DNA of 64,000 nt from CAYYFX01 sp964571855 (GCA_964571855.1 CAZNDO010000015.1:38798-102797); one strand, 5' to 3'; shown: positions 55,210-64,000, counted from the first letter of the stretch. Notes: generated from the letters alone by a model not told the origin. Numbers and translations: made by a program.

Positions 55210-56130
55210 TCAGCGGGACTCCACCGCCGCAAGCACCTCCAGCAGCTTCTCGTTGAACTCGGCCGGCTTCTCGATCATCGGGAAGTGCCCGACGTCCTCG
55301 AGGAGCACCGCGTCGTAGTCCGCGTAGCGGCGGTTCGTCTCGATCGCCGTGGGCAGCCCCTCCTCCGCGCGCGGCACGGTGTTCAGGCAACGCACGGGGA
55401 CGCCGGCGGCCGCGAGCGCCTCCTTGGGCCGGAAGTTCGGATAGTCGCGCATGAGCGCGAGCGCGGCCGCGCGATCCGTGCCGAGCGACGCACTCAGCGT
55501 CCACTCCACGACCGCCGGATCCGCCGTCTCGCGGAACATGGAACGCACCGCCTGCGCCATCGTGCCGGAGAAGTCCTGCTCGAACCGTGACGCCATCGTC
55601 TCGACGGCGTCCGCCGGCATCTCGAATTCCGCATCCTGCAGCGTGTCCACCGCGATCACCGCGACCACGCGCCCGGGAAGGAGGCGCGCCGCCTCCAGCG
55701 CCACGGGTCCGCCGAGCGAGTGGCCCACGAGGACGACGCGGGACAGCCCCAGGGTCTCCACCACCGCGCGCACGTCCGCGCCGAGCCCGGCGAGGGACCA
55801 GGCCGCGCGCCCCGCGCCGGACGCGCCGTGTCCCGGCAGGTCCACGGCGACCACGCGGTGATCCTTCGCCAGCAGGTCCACCTGGTTGCGCCAGAACGAC
55901 CGGTTGCAGCACCACCCGTGGATGAGCACCAGCGCCGGCTCGCCGCTCCCCCTGATCTCCACCGCGATCGGCACGCCGTCGTCCGCGCGGACCGTGTCCG
56001 GCGCCGCGGCCGCGCGCGGCGGGGATGGCGCGTCCTCGCGCGCCGGGCCGCAGGCGACCGCCGCGACCGCCAGCCAGGCCGCGAACATCCGCGCCGCCGT
56101 CCGGCCGGCGCCACCCGTATGCCGCATCAT
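55210..56130 (-). CDS. Alpha/beta-hydrolase lipoprotein
   Basis: The 306-residue protein has a lipoprotein signal (VAAVAC near residue 27) and an alpha/beta-hydrolase domain. The nucleophile elbow is GHSLGG, the oxyanion region LVLIHGWCCNRSFW and the catalytic His in EDVGHFPMIEKP. It is likely an esterase, amidase or dienelactone-type hydrolase at the cell envelope. The reported start is ATG 56130; ATG 56127 is equivalent. The 97 bases before it (to 55112) hold only GC-rich dyads. Substrate unknown. Confidence 0.85.
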   Translation of the reverse strand: MMRHTGGAGRTAARMFAAWLAVAAVACGPAREDAPSPPRAAAAPDTVRADDGVPIAVEIRGSGEPALVLIHGWCCNRSFWRNQVDLLAKDHRVVAVDLPGHGASGAGRAAWSLAGLGADVRAVVETLGLSRVVLVGHSLGGPVALEAARLLPGRVVAVIAVDTLQDAEFEMPADAVETMASRFEQDFSGTMAQAVRSMFRETADPAVVEWTLSASLGTDRAAALALMRDYPNFRPKEALAAAGVPVRCLNTVPRAEEGLPTAIETNRRYADYDAVLLEDVGHFPMIEKPAEFNEKLLEVLAAVESR

Positions 56131-56185
56131 GCCACCCTCCCCGCGGCATCCGCCGCGCCGTCGTCGCCCCTCCGCACGAGTCCCG

Positions 56186-58447
56186 TCAGCCGAAGCGCGG
56201 CACGTAGCGCTGGATGCTGGAGTACGGGCTCGGCCACGGCAGCGACCACCCCTGCTGCACCGCCGCGTGCCGCGTCCAGTACGGATCGTACAGGTGCGCC
56301 CGCGCGAGCGCGCACAGGTCCGCGCGCCCCGCGGCGAGGATCGTGTTCACGTCCATCCACGACGAGATGTTCCCCACCGCCATCGTGGCGATGCCCGCCT
56401 CGTGCCGCACCCGGTCCGCGAACGGCGTCTGGAACTGCCGCCCGTACACGGGCTTCGCGAACGGGACGGTCTGCCCCGCGGACACGTCCACGAGGTCCAC
56501 CCCGTGCGCCTTCAAGGCCCGCGCGATCTCCACCGCGTCCGCCGGCTCCAGTCCGCCCGGCGCCCAGTCGGTCGCGGAGATGCGCACGGACATCGGCTTG
56601 TGCGCGGGCCACGCGCGCCGCGCCGCGTCCAGCACCTCCAGCGGCCAGCGCAGGCGGTTCGCCAGGGAGCCGCCGTACGCGTCGGTCCGGCGGTTCGTGA
56701 GCGGCGAGAGGAAGCTGGACAGGAGGTACCCGTGCGCGAAGTGCAGCTCCAGGAGGTCGAAGCCGGCGGCCTCGGCCAGGTGCGCCGCGCGCTCGAAGTC
56801 CGCGGTCACGCGCGCCATGTCCTCGCGGGTCATCGCCCGCGGCTCGTCGTAGCCGTCGTCCCACCGCAAGGGCGACGGCGCGAGCAGCGGCCAGCCGCCG
56901 GCCGGCAGCGGGACGTCGCCCTCCCACGGCACCGTGACCGCGCCCTTGCGCCCCGCGTGCGCGAGCTGCAGCCCGATGCGTGCCGGCGTCTCCCGGTGCA
57001 CGAAGTCCACGATGCGGCGCCACGCCGCCGCGTGCTCCTCCGACCACAGCCCGCAGCATCCCGGCGTGATCCGCGCGTCCGGCGACACGTCCGTCATCTC
57101 CGTCATCACGAGGCCGGCTCCGCCCACGGCCCGGCTGCCGAGGTGCACGAGGTGCCAGTCGTCCGGGAAGCCGTCGGCGGCGGAGTACTGGCACATCGCG
57201 GACACGACCACGCGGTTCGGCAGCACGAGGTCCCGGAGCCGGAAGGGCGTGAACATGGGCGGCGGCGGCCGGCCGTCGGCCCCGCGCGCGGCGGTCGCGC
57301 CGCTCTGCCGCTCGGCCTCGGCCGCGAAGTGCGCGTCCACCGCGGCCACGTACGCGGGATCGCGGCGCGCGAGATCGTCGTGGGTGATGCGCAGGCTGCG
57401 CGTGAGCAGGGAGAAGCCGAAGCGGACGGGCGGCTCGTCCTCGTAGCGTTCGGTGCACTCGAACCAGCCGAGGCTGGCCTGCGCCGCGCGCTGCAGGCTC
57501 TCCACCGCGGGGCGGCGCTCGGCCTCGTAGGCGGCCAGCGCGTCCGGCACCCGCGGGTGCGCGTCCAGCGCCGCGGCCAGCGCGATGGCGTCCTCCATCG
57601 CGAGCTTCGTCCCGGACCCCACCGAGAAGTGCGCCGTGTGCGCCGCGTCCCCCAGGAGCACCACGTTGTCCGCGCTCCAGCGTGCGCAGCGCACGGTGGG
57701 GAAGCGCCGCCAGAGCGAGCGGTTCTTCAGCAGCCGGTGCCCGCCGAGCTCCTCCGCGAAGAGCCGCTCGCAGAACGCCGCCGTCCCGTCCTCGTCCGCG
57801 GGATCCAGCCCCGACGCCGCGAACGTCTCGCCGGTGGCCTCCACGATGAACGTGGACGCGTCCGGCTCGTACTGGTACGCGTGCACGCGCCACAACCCGT
57901 GCTCCGTGCGCTTGAACCAGAACGTGAACGCCGGGAACGGGCGGGTCGTGCCGAGCCAGACGAAGCGGTTCGGGCGCTCGTCCACGGTCGGACCGAGGCG
58001 ATCCGCCAGCGCGCGGCGGACCGCGCTGTTCACGCCGTCCGCGCCCACCACGAGATCCGCGTCGCGCGCGTGCGCGCGCGGGTCCGCGACCTCCACGCCG
58101 TGCTCGAGGCGAACGCCCAGCTCCCGCGCCCGGTCCTCGAGGATGCCCAGCAGGCGCGCGCGGGAAACGCCGGCGAACCCGTGCCCGGTCGAGCGCAGCA
58201 CCTCGCCGCGCCACGTGATCTCGATGTCGTCCCAGTGGTGGAAGGAGCGCGTGATGGCGTCGTGCGTGGGCGGATCGGCGGCGGCCAGGTTCTCCAGCGT
58301 GGCGTCGGAGAAGACCACGCCGAAGCCGAACGTGTCGCCCGGGAGGTTGCGCTCGAGCACGAGCACGTCGTCCGCCGGGTGCGCCCGCTTGCGCAGGATG
58401 GCCAGGTACAGCCCCGCCGGACCGCCCCCGAGGCAGACGACCCTCAC
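56186..58447 (-). CDS. Bifunctional flavin monooxygenase-reductase of aryl-CoA substrates
   Basis: This 753-residue fusion has an N-terminal FAD monooxygenase (VVCLGGGPAGLYLAILRKRA, then VGADGVNSAVR and LLGDAAHTAHFSVGSG) and a C-terminal Old-Yellow-Enzyme-type reductase (VVVSAMCQYSAADG, LQLAHAGRKG, DLLELHFAHGYLLSSFLSPL, YGGSLANRLRW). The layout is that of 2-aminobenzoyl-CoA monooxygenase/reductase and of salicylyl-CoA 5-hydroxylase. It hydroxylates the CoA-activated ring and, in the former, also reduces it. The GTG at 58447 overlaps the acyl-CoA dehydrogenase stop. The RidA neighbour favours an amino substrate. Confidence 0.88.
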   Translation of the reverse strand: MRVVCLGGGPAGLYLAILRKRAHPADDVLVLERNLPGDTFGFGVVFSDATLENLAAADPPTHDAITRSFHHWDDIEITWRGEVLRSTGHGFAGVSRARLLGILEDRARELGVRLEHGVEVADPRAHARDADLVVGADGVNSAVRRALADRLGPTVDERPNRFVWLGTTRPFPAFTFWFKRTEHGLWRVHAYQYEPDASTFIVEATGETFAASGLDPADEDGTAAFCERLFAEELGGHRLLKNRSLWRRFPTVRCARWSADNVVLLGDAAHTAHFSVGSGTKLAMEDAIALAAALDAHPRVPDALAAYEAERRPAVESLQRAAQASLGWFECTERYEDEPPVRFGFSLLTRSLRITHDDLARRDPAYVAAVDAHFAAEAERQSGATAARGADGRPPPPMFTPFRLRDLVLPNRVVVSAMCQYSAADGFPDDWHLVHLGSRAVGGAGLVMTEMTDVSPDARITPGCCGLWSEEHAAAWRRIVDFVHRETPARIGLQLAHAGRKGAVTVPWEGDVPLPAGGWPLLAPSPLRWDDGYDEPRAMTREDMARVTADFERAAHLAEAAGFDLLELHFAHGYLLSSFLSPLTNRRTDAYGGSLANRLRWPLEVLDAARRAWPAHKPMSVRISATDWAPGGLEPADAVEIARALKAHGVDLVDVSAGQTVPFAKPVYGRQFQTPFADRVRHEAGIATMAVGNISSWMDVNTILAAGRADLCALARAHLYDPYWTRHAAVQQGWSLPWPSPYSSIQRYVPRFG

Positions 58448-59619
58448 GCTCCCGCCGCCCCGTGCGCCGCGAGGATCCGGCCCGCGACGACCAGATGGTG
58501 GATCTCCGTGGTCCCCTCGTAGATGCGGAGCGCGCGGACCGCGCGGTACAGCCGATCCACGGGGTGGTCGCACAGCACGCCGCGCCCGCCGAGGATCTGC
58601 ACGGCGTCGTCCACGATGCGCTGGGCGGCCTCCGTGGCGTACGCCTTCGCCATGGACGACTCCAGGGACACGCGCTCCGCCCCGCCGTCCTTCTCCCAGG
58701 CGGCGCGGTACGTCAGGAGACGCGCCGCGGTCAGCTCGATGGCCATGCGCGCGAGCTTCTCCCGCACGATCTGGTGCTCCGCGAGCGGGACGCCGAACTG
58801 CACGCGGGCGCGCGCGTGCGCGACCGCCTCGTCCAGCGCGCGCGCCGCCATCCCGCAGGCGGCCGCGGCCACCGTGGCGCGCAGCCCGTCCAGCGTGCCG
58901 AGGCCGAGCTTGAGCCCCTCGTTCTCCGCGCCGAGCAGATGGTCCGCGCCGATCTCGCAGTCCTCGAACGCGATCTCCCCGAGCGGGTGCGGCTCGCTCA
59001 GGACCTGCGCTTTCACGAAGCGGAAGCCGGGCGCATCCGCGGGCACGAGGAAGCAGGAGATCCCCTTCGCCCCCCGCCCCGGCGTCGTGGACGCGAAGGT
59101 CACGTAGAAGTCCGCGATCCCGGCGTTGGAGATGAAGGTCTTCGTGCCGCGCAGCGACCAGCCGCCGCGGACCGGGCGCGCCGCCGTCCGCAGCGCGGCC
59201 ACGTCCGATCCCGCGTCCGGCTCCGTCATGGCGAACGCCGCGATCGCGTCGCCGGCGAGCGCGGCCTCCGCCCAGCGGGCGGCGGGGCCGCCGGGAGCGG
59301 CCGCCGCCGCGGCGAGCAGCGGCGTGGTCCCGAGCGCCTGCAGCGCCCACACCGCGTCGGCCAGCGGGGAGACCGCCGCGAGCGCCTCGCGGGCGAGGCA
59401 GGAACCGCGGAGGTCGCGCGCGGCGATGGACGCGTAGAAACCCGCGTCCGCGAGCACCTTGACGAGGGCGCGCGCCTCGCGCCGTGCCGCGTCGTCCCCG
59501 GCCGCGTGGGGGCGCGGCGCGAGGCGCTCCGCCGCGAGGGCCGACAGCTCCGCCGCGCGCGCGACGTGCTCCGGCGCGAGGAACGCGCGGACGGCGGCGG
59601 GATCGGGCGTCATCGTCAC
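58444..59619 (-). CDS. Acyl-CoA dehydrogenase of the aryl-CoA cluster
   Basis: This 391-residue FAD dehydrogenase has FAMTEPDAGSDVAALRT, RGTKTFISNAG, ARARVQFGVPLAEHQIV, QILGGRGVLCDHPVDRLYR and RIYEGTTEIHHLV, where the Glu of EGT is the usual catalytic base, in contrast to the paralogue at 48442-49590. It probably oxidises a ring-derived acyl-CoA. The GTG at 59619 overlaps the crotonase stop; ATG 59613 is two codons in. Confidence 0.87.
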   Translation of the reverse strand: MTMTPDPAAVRAFLAPEHVARAAELSALAAERLAPRPHAAGDDAARREARALVKVLADAGFYASIAARDLRGSCLAREALAAVSPLADAVWALQALGTTPLLAAAAAAPGGPAARWAEAALAGDAIAAFAMTEPDAGSDVAALRTAARPVRGGWSLRGTKTFISNAGIADFYVTFASTTPGRGAKGISCFLVPADAPGFRFVKAQVLSEPHPLGEIAFEDCEIGADHLLGAENEGLKLGLGTLDGLRATVAAAACGMAARALDEAVAHARARVQFGVPLAEHQIVREKLARMAIELTAARLLTYRAAWEKDGGAERVSLESSMAKAYATEAAQRIVDDAVQILGGRGVLCDHPVDRLYRAVRALRIYEGTTEIHHLVVAGRILAAHGAAGA

Positions 59620-60419
59620 TCGAACCGGGGCGCGCGCTTGGCCACGAACGCCTCGTACGCCTCGCGGAAATCCGGCCCCTTCATGCACTCCGCCTGCACC
59701 AGCCCCTCGTGCTCGAAGGCCCTCCGCATGTCCATGCCCGCCTCGCGGTTCAGCGCGTCCTTCGTCACGGCGAGGCCGAGCGAGGGACCGCGGGCCAGCC
59801 GCTCCGCGAGCGCGGCCGCCTCCTCCTGCACGCGCGCCGCCGGGACGACCCGGTGGTACAGCCCCATGCGCTCCGCCTCCCGCGCGTCCACGAAGTCCCC
59901 GAGCATGAGCAGCTCGGTGGCGCGGCCCAGCCCGACGATCCGCGGCAGGAGCCACGACGCGCCCATGTCCGCGCCGGACAGCCCGACCTTCGTGAACAGG
60001 AACGCGATGCGCGCCTCCTCGGCGGCGATGCGGAAGTCGCACGCGGCGGCGATCACCGCGCCCGCGCCGGCCGTCGTCCCGTTGAGCGCGGCCACGACCG
60101 GCCGGCGGCACTCGCGGATGGCGAGGATCAGCTCGCACGTGAGCCGCGTGAACTCCTTCAGCCCCGCGTCGTCCCGCGAGAACAGCGCGCCGATGATGTC
60201 CTCCACGTCCCCGCCGGAGCAGAACGCGCGGCCCGCGCCGGTGATCACGACCGCGCGCACGCCGGCCTCCGTGTCCAGCGCCCGGAAGACGTCGCGCAGC
60301 TCGGTGTAGACCTGGAACGTGAGCGCGTTCAGCCGCTCGGGACGGTTCAGCGTGATCGTGGCCACGCCGGTCCCCGGATCGTGGCGGTACAGGAACGACT
60401 CCGGTGTCCGCATGCTCAC
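59616..60419 (-). CDS. Enoyl-CoA hydratase/isomerase
   Basis: This 267-residue crotonase has the oxyanion-hole segments AFCSGGDVEDI and NGTTAGAGAVIAAACDFRIA, and the Glu/Asp region VGLSGADMGASWLLPRIVG. The Gly-rich loop and the length fit hydratases of beta-oxidation or ring-cleavage products. The GTG at 60419 gives a GTGA overlap with the RidA gene; ATG 60413 is nearly equivalent. Confidence 0.88.
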   Translation of the reverse strand: MSMRTPESFLYRHDPGTGVATITLNRPERLNALTFQVYTELRDVFRALDTEAGVRAVVITGAGRAFCSGGDVEDIIGALFSRDDAGLKEFTRLTCELILAIRECRRPVVAALNGTTAGAGAVIAAACDFRIAAEEARIAFLFTKVGLSGADMGASWLLPRIVGLGRATELLMLGDFVDAREAERMGLYHRVVPAARVQEEAAALAERLARGPSLGLAVTKDALNREAGMDMRRAFEHEGLVQAECMKGPDFREAYEAFVAKRAPRFE

Positions 60420-60835
60420 CCCCGCTCCGGGATCCAGGCGGTGGCCTCCATCTCCACGAGCGCCCCCGCGTCCACGAGGTCCGCGACCTCCACCAGCGCC
60501 ACCGCCGGGTAGTGCCGGCCGAGGACGGCGCGCCAGACCGCGCCCAGCGCCGGGCGCGCGGCCCGGTACGCGGCCACGCTCTTCACGTAGACCGTGAGCC
60601 GGCCCAGGTCCTCCGGTGCGCCGCCGGCCGCGTGCAACACCGCGAGGACGTTGCGCAGCGCGCGATCGAACTGCGCCGCGAAGTCCCCGGGGACCACGCG
60701 GCCCGCGGCGTCGGTCGGGGCCTGCCCGGCCACGAGCAGCAACCGCCCCGGGCCGCGCGAGAGCATCCCGTGGTTGAAGCCGACCGGCGCCGCGAGCTCC
60801 TCCGGATTGACCGGATCGAACGCGTCGCGCGTCAC
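60416..60835 (-). CDS. RidA-family (YjgF) imine deaminase
   Basis: This 139-residue protein has the RidA-type core (VAGQAPTDAAGRVVPGDFAA, RALRNVLAVLHAAGGAPEDL and VYVKSVAAYRAARPAL, VALVEVADLVDAGALVEMEATA). RidA proteins hydrolyse enamine/imine intermediates. In this cluster the likely target is the amino-enone formed from 2-aminobenzoyl-CoA. The GTG at 60835 overlaps the SDR stop. The Arg of the usual active site is not clear by eye. Confidence 0.82.
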   Translation of the reverse strand: MTRDAFDPVNPEELAAPVGFNHGMLSRGPGRLLLVAGQAPTDAAGRVVPGDFAAQFDRALRNVLAVLHAAGGAPEDLGRLTVYVKSVAAYRAARPALGAVWRAVLGRHYPAVALVEVADLVDAGALVEMEATAWIPERG

Positions 60836-61611
60836 GCGAGCAACCCGCCGCCGTCCATCACCACGGTCTGCCCGTTGATGGCGGCGGCCTCCTCCTCGCA
60901 CAGCGCGCGCACGGTCCACGCCACCTCGTCCGGCCGGATGAGCCGGCCCTGCGGGTTGCGCGACGTGACGAAGTCCCGCACCTGCTCCTCCGTGCGTCCG
61001 CTGCGCTCCACGATGTTCCGGATCGTGGCGAAGGTCATGTCCGTGTCCACGTACCCCGGGCACACGGCGTTCACGGTGACGCCGCGGTGGGCCACCTCCG
61101 CCGCCGCGCACCGCGTGAACCCGAGCACGGCGTGCTTCGACGCCGCGTACGCGGCGATGTACCGCCCGCCCTGGAGCGCGGCGGTGGACGCCACGTTCAC
61201 GACGCGTCCCCACCCGCGCTCGATCATCCCGGGGAGGAACGCCTTCGTGCACAGGAAGGTCCCGGTGGCGTTCACCGCCATCACCCGCTGCCAGTCCTCC
61301 ACGTCGATGCGCGCGACCGGCGCCGAGTGCGCCATGCCGGCGTTGTTCACGAGGATGTCCACGTGGCCGAGGACGTCCAGGGCGTCCTTCCGCAGCGCGT
61401 CCACGGCCACGGGGTCCGCGACGTCGCACACGAGCGCCCACGCTTGGGCGTCCCGCGCGCGCAGCTCCCTCGCCACGGCCTCGGCGGCCGCCGCCGTGCG
61501 CGACGCCACCACGAGGTCCGCGCCGGACGCGGCCAGCAGCCGCGCGATGGCCGCGCCGATCCCGCGACCGGCCCCGGTGACGACAGCCTTCTTGCCGGAC
61601 AGGGTGGACAT
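60832..61611 (-). CDS. 3-hydroxyacyl-CoA-dehydrogenase-type SDR
   Basis: This 259-residue classical SDR has TGAGRGIG, NNAGM, the catalytic Ser in NVASTAAL and YAASK. NAVCPGYVDTDMT and GQTVVMDGGGLL end it. It likely oxidises a hydroxyacyl-CoA ring-derived intermediate. ATG 61611 is used; the ribosome-binding site is weak. Confidence 0.87.
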   Translation of the reverse strand: MSTLSGKKAVVTGAGRGIGAAIARLLAASGADLVVASRTAAAAEAVARELRARDAQAWALVCDVADPVAVDALRKDALDVLGHVDILVNNAGMAHSAPVARIDVEDWQRVMAVNATGTFLCTKAFLPGMIERGWGRVVNVASTAALQGGRYIAAYAASKHAVLGFTRCAAAEVAHRGVTVNAVCPGYVDTDMTFATIRNIVERSGRTEEQVRDFVTSRNPQGRLIRPDEVAWTVRALCEEEAAAINGQTVVMDGGGLLA

Positions 61612-61621
61612 GCCGGGAGGT

Positions 61622-62386
61622 TCAACCGCGGGGCGGCTCGCGGTCAAGCACGGCCGCCACCGCCTCCGCGAGGATCGCGCCGAGCGTGGCGAGGTGCTCG
61701 CGTCCCTCCGCGGCGCCGGCGTCCGCCGGCCACCCGAAGTACGCGTCCGGCCCGCCGGCCTCGACGAAGGTGGCCTTCCCCGTGCGGATGGCGTCGGAGA
61801 GGGACGCGGGGTTCGCGGGCAGCCGGCGCCGCACCCCGTCCCGCACGAGATCGGGCCGCGCCGCGAGCACGATGGACGTCTCGTAGCGCCCGGCGTGGCA
61901 CGCGCCGGAGCGGAACTCCTCGCCGAGGCGCGGCGCCCAGGGCTTGCGCGTGAGGTCCGGGAAGGCCACCGGGAGCAGCCCCCGGCGCGCGCACCCCGCG
62001 GCCGCATCGTGCAGGGACGCGAGGTGCGCGGGATCCAGGTGCGCGTTCGCCACCGCCAGCGCGGCGAAGCCGTCCGCGGTCAGCGCCGCCGCCACGTCCG
62101 TCACCGCGGCGGTCACGGACGCGGGGGACGCGGCCACCGTGCCGGGGAATGCCGCGGCGAAGGGCGCGGCCGTGTAGGCGATCGCGGGAAGCACGATCGC
62201 ATCGCGCCCGGACGACGCCAGCGCCGCCGCGCCGGCCTCGGCCATCGCTTCCGCGATGATGACGTCCGTCGCCAGCGGGAGGTGCGGGCCGTGGGCCTCG
62301 ATCGCCCCGACCGGCAGCACGGCGACCGTGCGCGCGCGGTCCAGGTCCCGCACTTCCGTCCAGGTCATGTCCGCGAGACGCCGCAC
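61622..62386 (-). CDS. Creatininase-family amidohydrolase
   Basis: This 254-residue protein has the creatininase-type metal motif PVGAIEAHGPHLPLATD, then NAHLDPAHL and GRYETSIVLA. It opens cyclic amides or hydrolyses C-N bonds. In this operon it could act on an amide or formamide intermediate, an inference only. The GTG at 62386 has GGAGGG seven bases upstream; the longer frame to 62539 is antisense to the next gene. It is divergent from the CoA ligase. Confidence 0.82.
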   Translation of the reverse strand: MRRLADMTWTEVRDLDRARTVAVLPVGAIEAHGPHLPLATDVIIAEAMAEAGAAALASSGRDAIVLPAIAYTAAPFAAAFPGTVAASPASVTAAVTDVAAALTADGFAALAVANAHLDPAHLASLHDAAAGCARRGLLPVAFPDLTRKPWAPRLGEEFRSGACHAGRYETSIVLAARPDLVRDGVRRRLPANPASLSDAIRTGKATFVEAGGPDAYFGWPADAGAAEGREHLATLGAILAEAVAAVLDREPPRG

Positions 62387-62426
62387 GTTTGACCCTCCGC
62401 GCGACGGACCCCTATCATGCCGGGCC

Positions 62427-63974
62427 ATGAGCGGCAAGGCGGGCGGTTCGGATTCCATCGCGGAGCTGTTCCTCGGCGACCGCGTGCGCGAGGGCCGCGG
62501 CGACGCCGTCGCCCTGCGGACGGACCGGGGCGACCTCACCTACCGCGAGGTGGACGCGCTCGCGAACCGCTGGGCCGGCGCGCTGCATGCCGCGGGCGTG
62601 CGCCCCGAGCAGCGCGTGATGATCGCGCTGCCGGACGGGCCGGACTTCGTCGCCGCGCTCTTCGGCACGCTGCGCCTCGGCGCGGTGGTCGTGATGGTGA
62701 ACCCCGAGATTCCCGGCGACGACCTGGAGTACCTGCTGGCCGAGACGCGCGCGGTGGCGGTGGTGGCGCACGCCGCCTCGGGCGCGCCGTTCCGCCACGC
62801 GGCGTCCGTGGCGCGTCCGCCGCGGGCCGCGCTGCTGGCCGGCTCGCCGGAGGTGGACGCCGCGCTGCGCGCCGCGTCGCCGGAGCGCGAGCCCTTCCCG
62901 GTGCACCGGGACGACGTGGCGCTGTGGCTCTTCTCCGGCGGCACGACCGGCCGCCCGAAGGCCGTGCTGCAGACCCACGGGAGCTTCGCGAACACCACGC
63001 GGCTGTACGGTCTCGGCACGCTGGGGATCGGGCCCAAGGACGTCACGCTTTCGGTGCCGAAGCTCTTCTTCGGCTACGCCACCGGCTCGAACCTGTTCTT
63101 CCCGTTCGCCGCCGGCGCCGCGTCCGTGCTGTTCCCCGAGCGCGTGACGGCGGAGGTGCTGTTCGCGAAGATCGCGCGCCACCGCCCCACCGTGCTCGTG
63201 AACGTGCCCACGATGGTGCAGAAGATGGTGTCGCACCCGGACGCCGCGCGGCAGGACCTGTCGTGCCTGCGCCTCGCCACGTCCGCCGGCGAGGCGCTGC
63301 CGCCGGAGCTGCATCGGCGCTGGTCCGAGCTGTGGGGAGTGCCGCTCCTCGACGGCCTCGGCACGGCGGAGATGTGGCACATCTTCCTCTCCAACCGCCC
63401 GGAGGACTGCCGCCCCGGCACGCTGGGCAAGCCGGTCGACGGCTTCGACGTGCGCGTGCGCGACGCCGACGGCACGGACCTCCCCCCCGGCGAGACCGGC
63501 TACCTCTGGGTCCGCGGCGCCTCCCGCGCGCTCGGCTACTGGCACGACGCCCCGAAGTCCCACGCCGCCTTCCGCGGCGAGTGGTACGTCTCCAGCGACA
63601 TGGTCCGCCGCGACGCCGACGGCTACTTCACCTACTGCGGCCGCGGCGACGACATGCTGAAGGTCTCCGGCAAGTGGCTGGCGCCGGCGGAGGTGGAGAA
63701 CCACCTCCTGCAACACGACGCCGTCGAGGAGGCCTGCATCGTCGGCGCCTCCACCTCGGAGGGCCTCGTGAAACCCTGGGCCTTCGTCCGCCCCCGCCCC
63801 GGCCGCGACGTCACGGGGGACGAGCTCCGCACCTGGCTCCGCGAGCGCCTCGAGCCGTACAAGTGCCCACGCGAAGTGATCGTGCTGCCGACCTTCCCGC
63901 GCACCCACCTGGGCAAGGTGGACCGCGGCGCACTGAAGCGCCGCGCCGAAACGGAGGGAGTGCGCGCCGGCTGA
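62427..63974 (+). CDS. Aryl-CoA (benzoate/2-aminobenzoate-type) ligase
   Basis: This 515-residue acyl-CoA synthetase has LWLFSGGTTGRPKAVLQTHG, a TSAGEALPPELHRRWSELWG segment, YFTYCGRGDDMLKVSGKWLA and the final LGKVDRGALKRR. The length and the TSAGEALP block fit benzoate/2-aminobenzoate CoA ligases. It activates an aromatic acid for the monooxygenase cluster next to it. The ATG at 62427 matches the family start. It is divergent from the other catabolic genes (creatininase at 62386). Confidence 0.88.
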   Translation: MSGKAGGSDSIAELFLGDRVREGRGDAVALRTDRGDLTYREVDALANRWAGALHAAGVRPEQRVMIALPDGPDFVAALFGTLRLGAVVVMVNPEIPGDDLEYLLAETRAVAVVAHAASGAPFRHAASVARPPRAALLAGSPEVDAALRAASPEREPFPVHRDDVALWLFSGGTTGRPKAVLQTHGSFANTTRLYGLGTLGIGPKDVTLSVPKLFFGYATGSNLFFPFAAGAASVLFPERVTAEVLFAKIARHRPTVLVNVPTMVQKMVSHPDAARQDLSCLRLATSAGEALPPELHRRWSELWGVPLLDGLGTAEMWHIFLSNRPEDCRPGTLGKPVDGFDVRVRDADGTDLPPGETGYLWVRGASRALGYWHDAPKSHAAFRGEWYVSSDMVRRDADGYFTYCGRGDDMLKVSGKWLAPAEVENHLLQHDAVEEACIVGASTSEGLVKPWAFVRPRPGRDVTGDELRTWLRERLEPYKCPREVIVLPTFPRTHLGKVDRGALKRRAETEGVRAG

Positions 63975-64000
63975 AGCGCGTCGGTCGCGCTGGCGTCGGG

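Overview
This 64 kb window comes from a very GC-rich (about 70 percent by eye) Gram-negative bacterium. It encodes sec-type lipoproteins, an outer-membrane beta-barrel, TatC, system II cytochrome c assembly (ResB/CcsA), an adenosylcobalamin-dependent ribonucleotide reductase (NrdJ), menaquinone-type genes and serial sulfatase-like lipoproteins. I infer an uncultured FCB-group-like lineage (Eisenbacteria or Krumholzibacteria style), with low confidence, because no rRNA or marker alignment is available. No tRNA, rRNA, CRISPR array, transposase or prophage was seen. Many genes start with GTG, and neighbouring genes often overlap by 4 bases (ATGA or GTGA), so the operons are compact.

Layout. 1-7.5 kb: rmuC (cut by the window edge), then a PAS/sigma-54 activator divergent from an operon of an MMPL/RND exporter, a LolA-like periplasmic protein, an outer-membrane barrel and a DUF2892 protein. 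That operon has a near-consensus -24/-12 promoter. 8.3-13 kb: an SDR oxidoreductase, a second short sigma-54 activator, purM and a membrane HD-GYP protein. 13-20.4 kb: a leftward cluster of polyprenyl synthase, apbE, a NusG-II protein, a Gx transporter, rsfS, argS with a changed HIGH motif, a PfkB kinase, an unknown conserved protein and a tiny membrane peptide. 20.6-27 kb: a YfhO-like membrane protein followed by three overlapping alkaline-phosphatase-superfamily lipoproteins. 27.7-39.7 kb: a leftward run of tatC, an M16 peptidase, nrdR, a metallo-beta-lactamase-fold protein, leucyl aminopeptidase, trxB, a ferredoxin, a PHP phosphoesterase, ccsA and resB. 39.9-48.1 kb: a DUF1858-like protein, a LON-domain protein, queG, nrdJ with its promoter, putative NrdR boxes and long leader, ubiE and dusB. 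48.4-53.9 kb: an acyl-carrier operon (acyl-CoA-dehydrogenase-like enzyme, amino-acid-type adenylating ligase, carrier protein, MBOAT-SGNH fusion). 54.2-56.1 kb: a secreted TQGFWKNH-type protein and a hydrolase lipoprotein. 56.2-64 kb: a CoA-thioester aromatic catabolic cluster, most like the 2-aminobenzoyl-CoA (anthranilate) or salicylyl-CoA pathway.

The most unusual feature is a family of five giant inverted repeats (E1-E5, about 300-330 bp each) at three convergent gene junctions (7.54-8.28, 27.00-27.70 and 48.13-48.44 kb). Each has near-perfect arms of about 110-120 bp around a conserved loop of exactly 86 bp. The distal arms are specific to each copy and unrelated between copies, but they stay 94-99 percent self-complementary. 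Arm mismatches are mostly G-U-compatible on one strand, the same strand that carries the conserved loop sense. Two junctions hold divergently oriented pairs and the third a single copy. I recognise no described family and treat these as candidate structured RNAs or hairpin elements.

A second notable system is the carrier-protein operon at 48.4-53.9 kb. Its dehydrogenase lacks the usual MCAD-type catalytic Glu and instead carries a Glu at the isovaleryl-CoA-dehydrogenase position. This resembles prolyl-carrier dehydrogenases and suggests that a dehydrogenated aminoacyl group is made on the carrier and transferred by the membrane acyltransferase.
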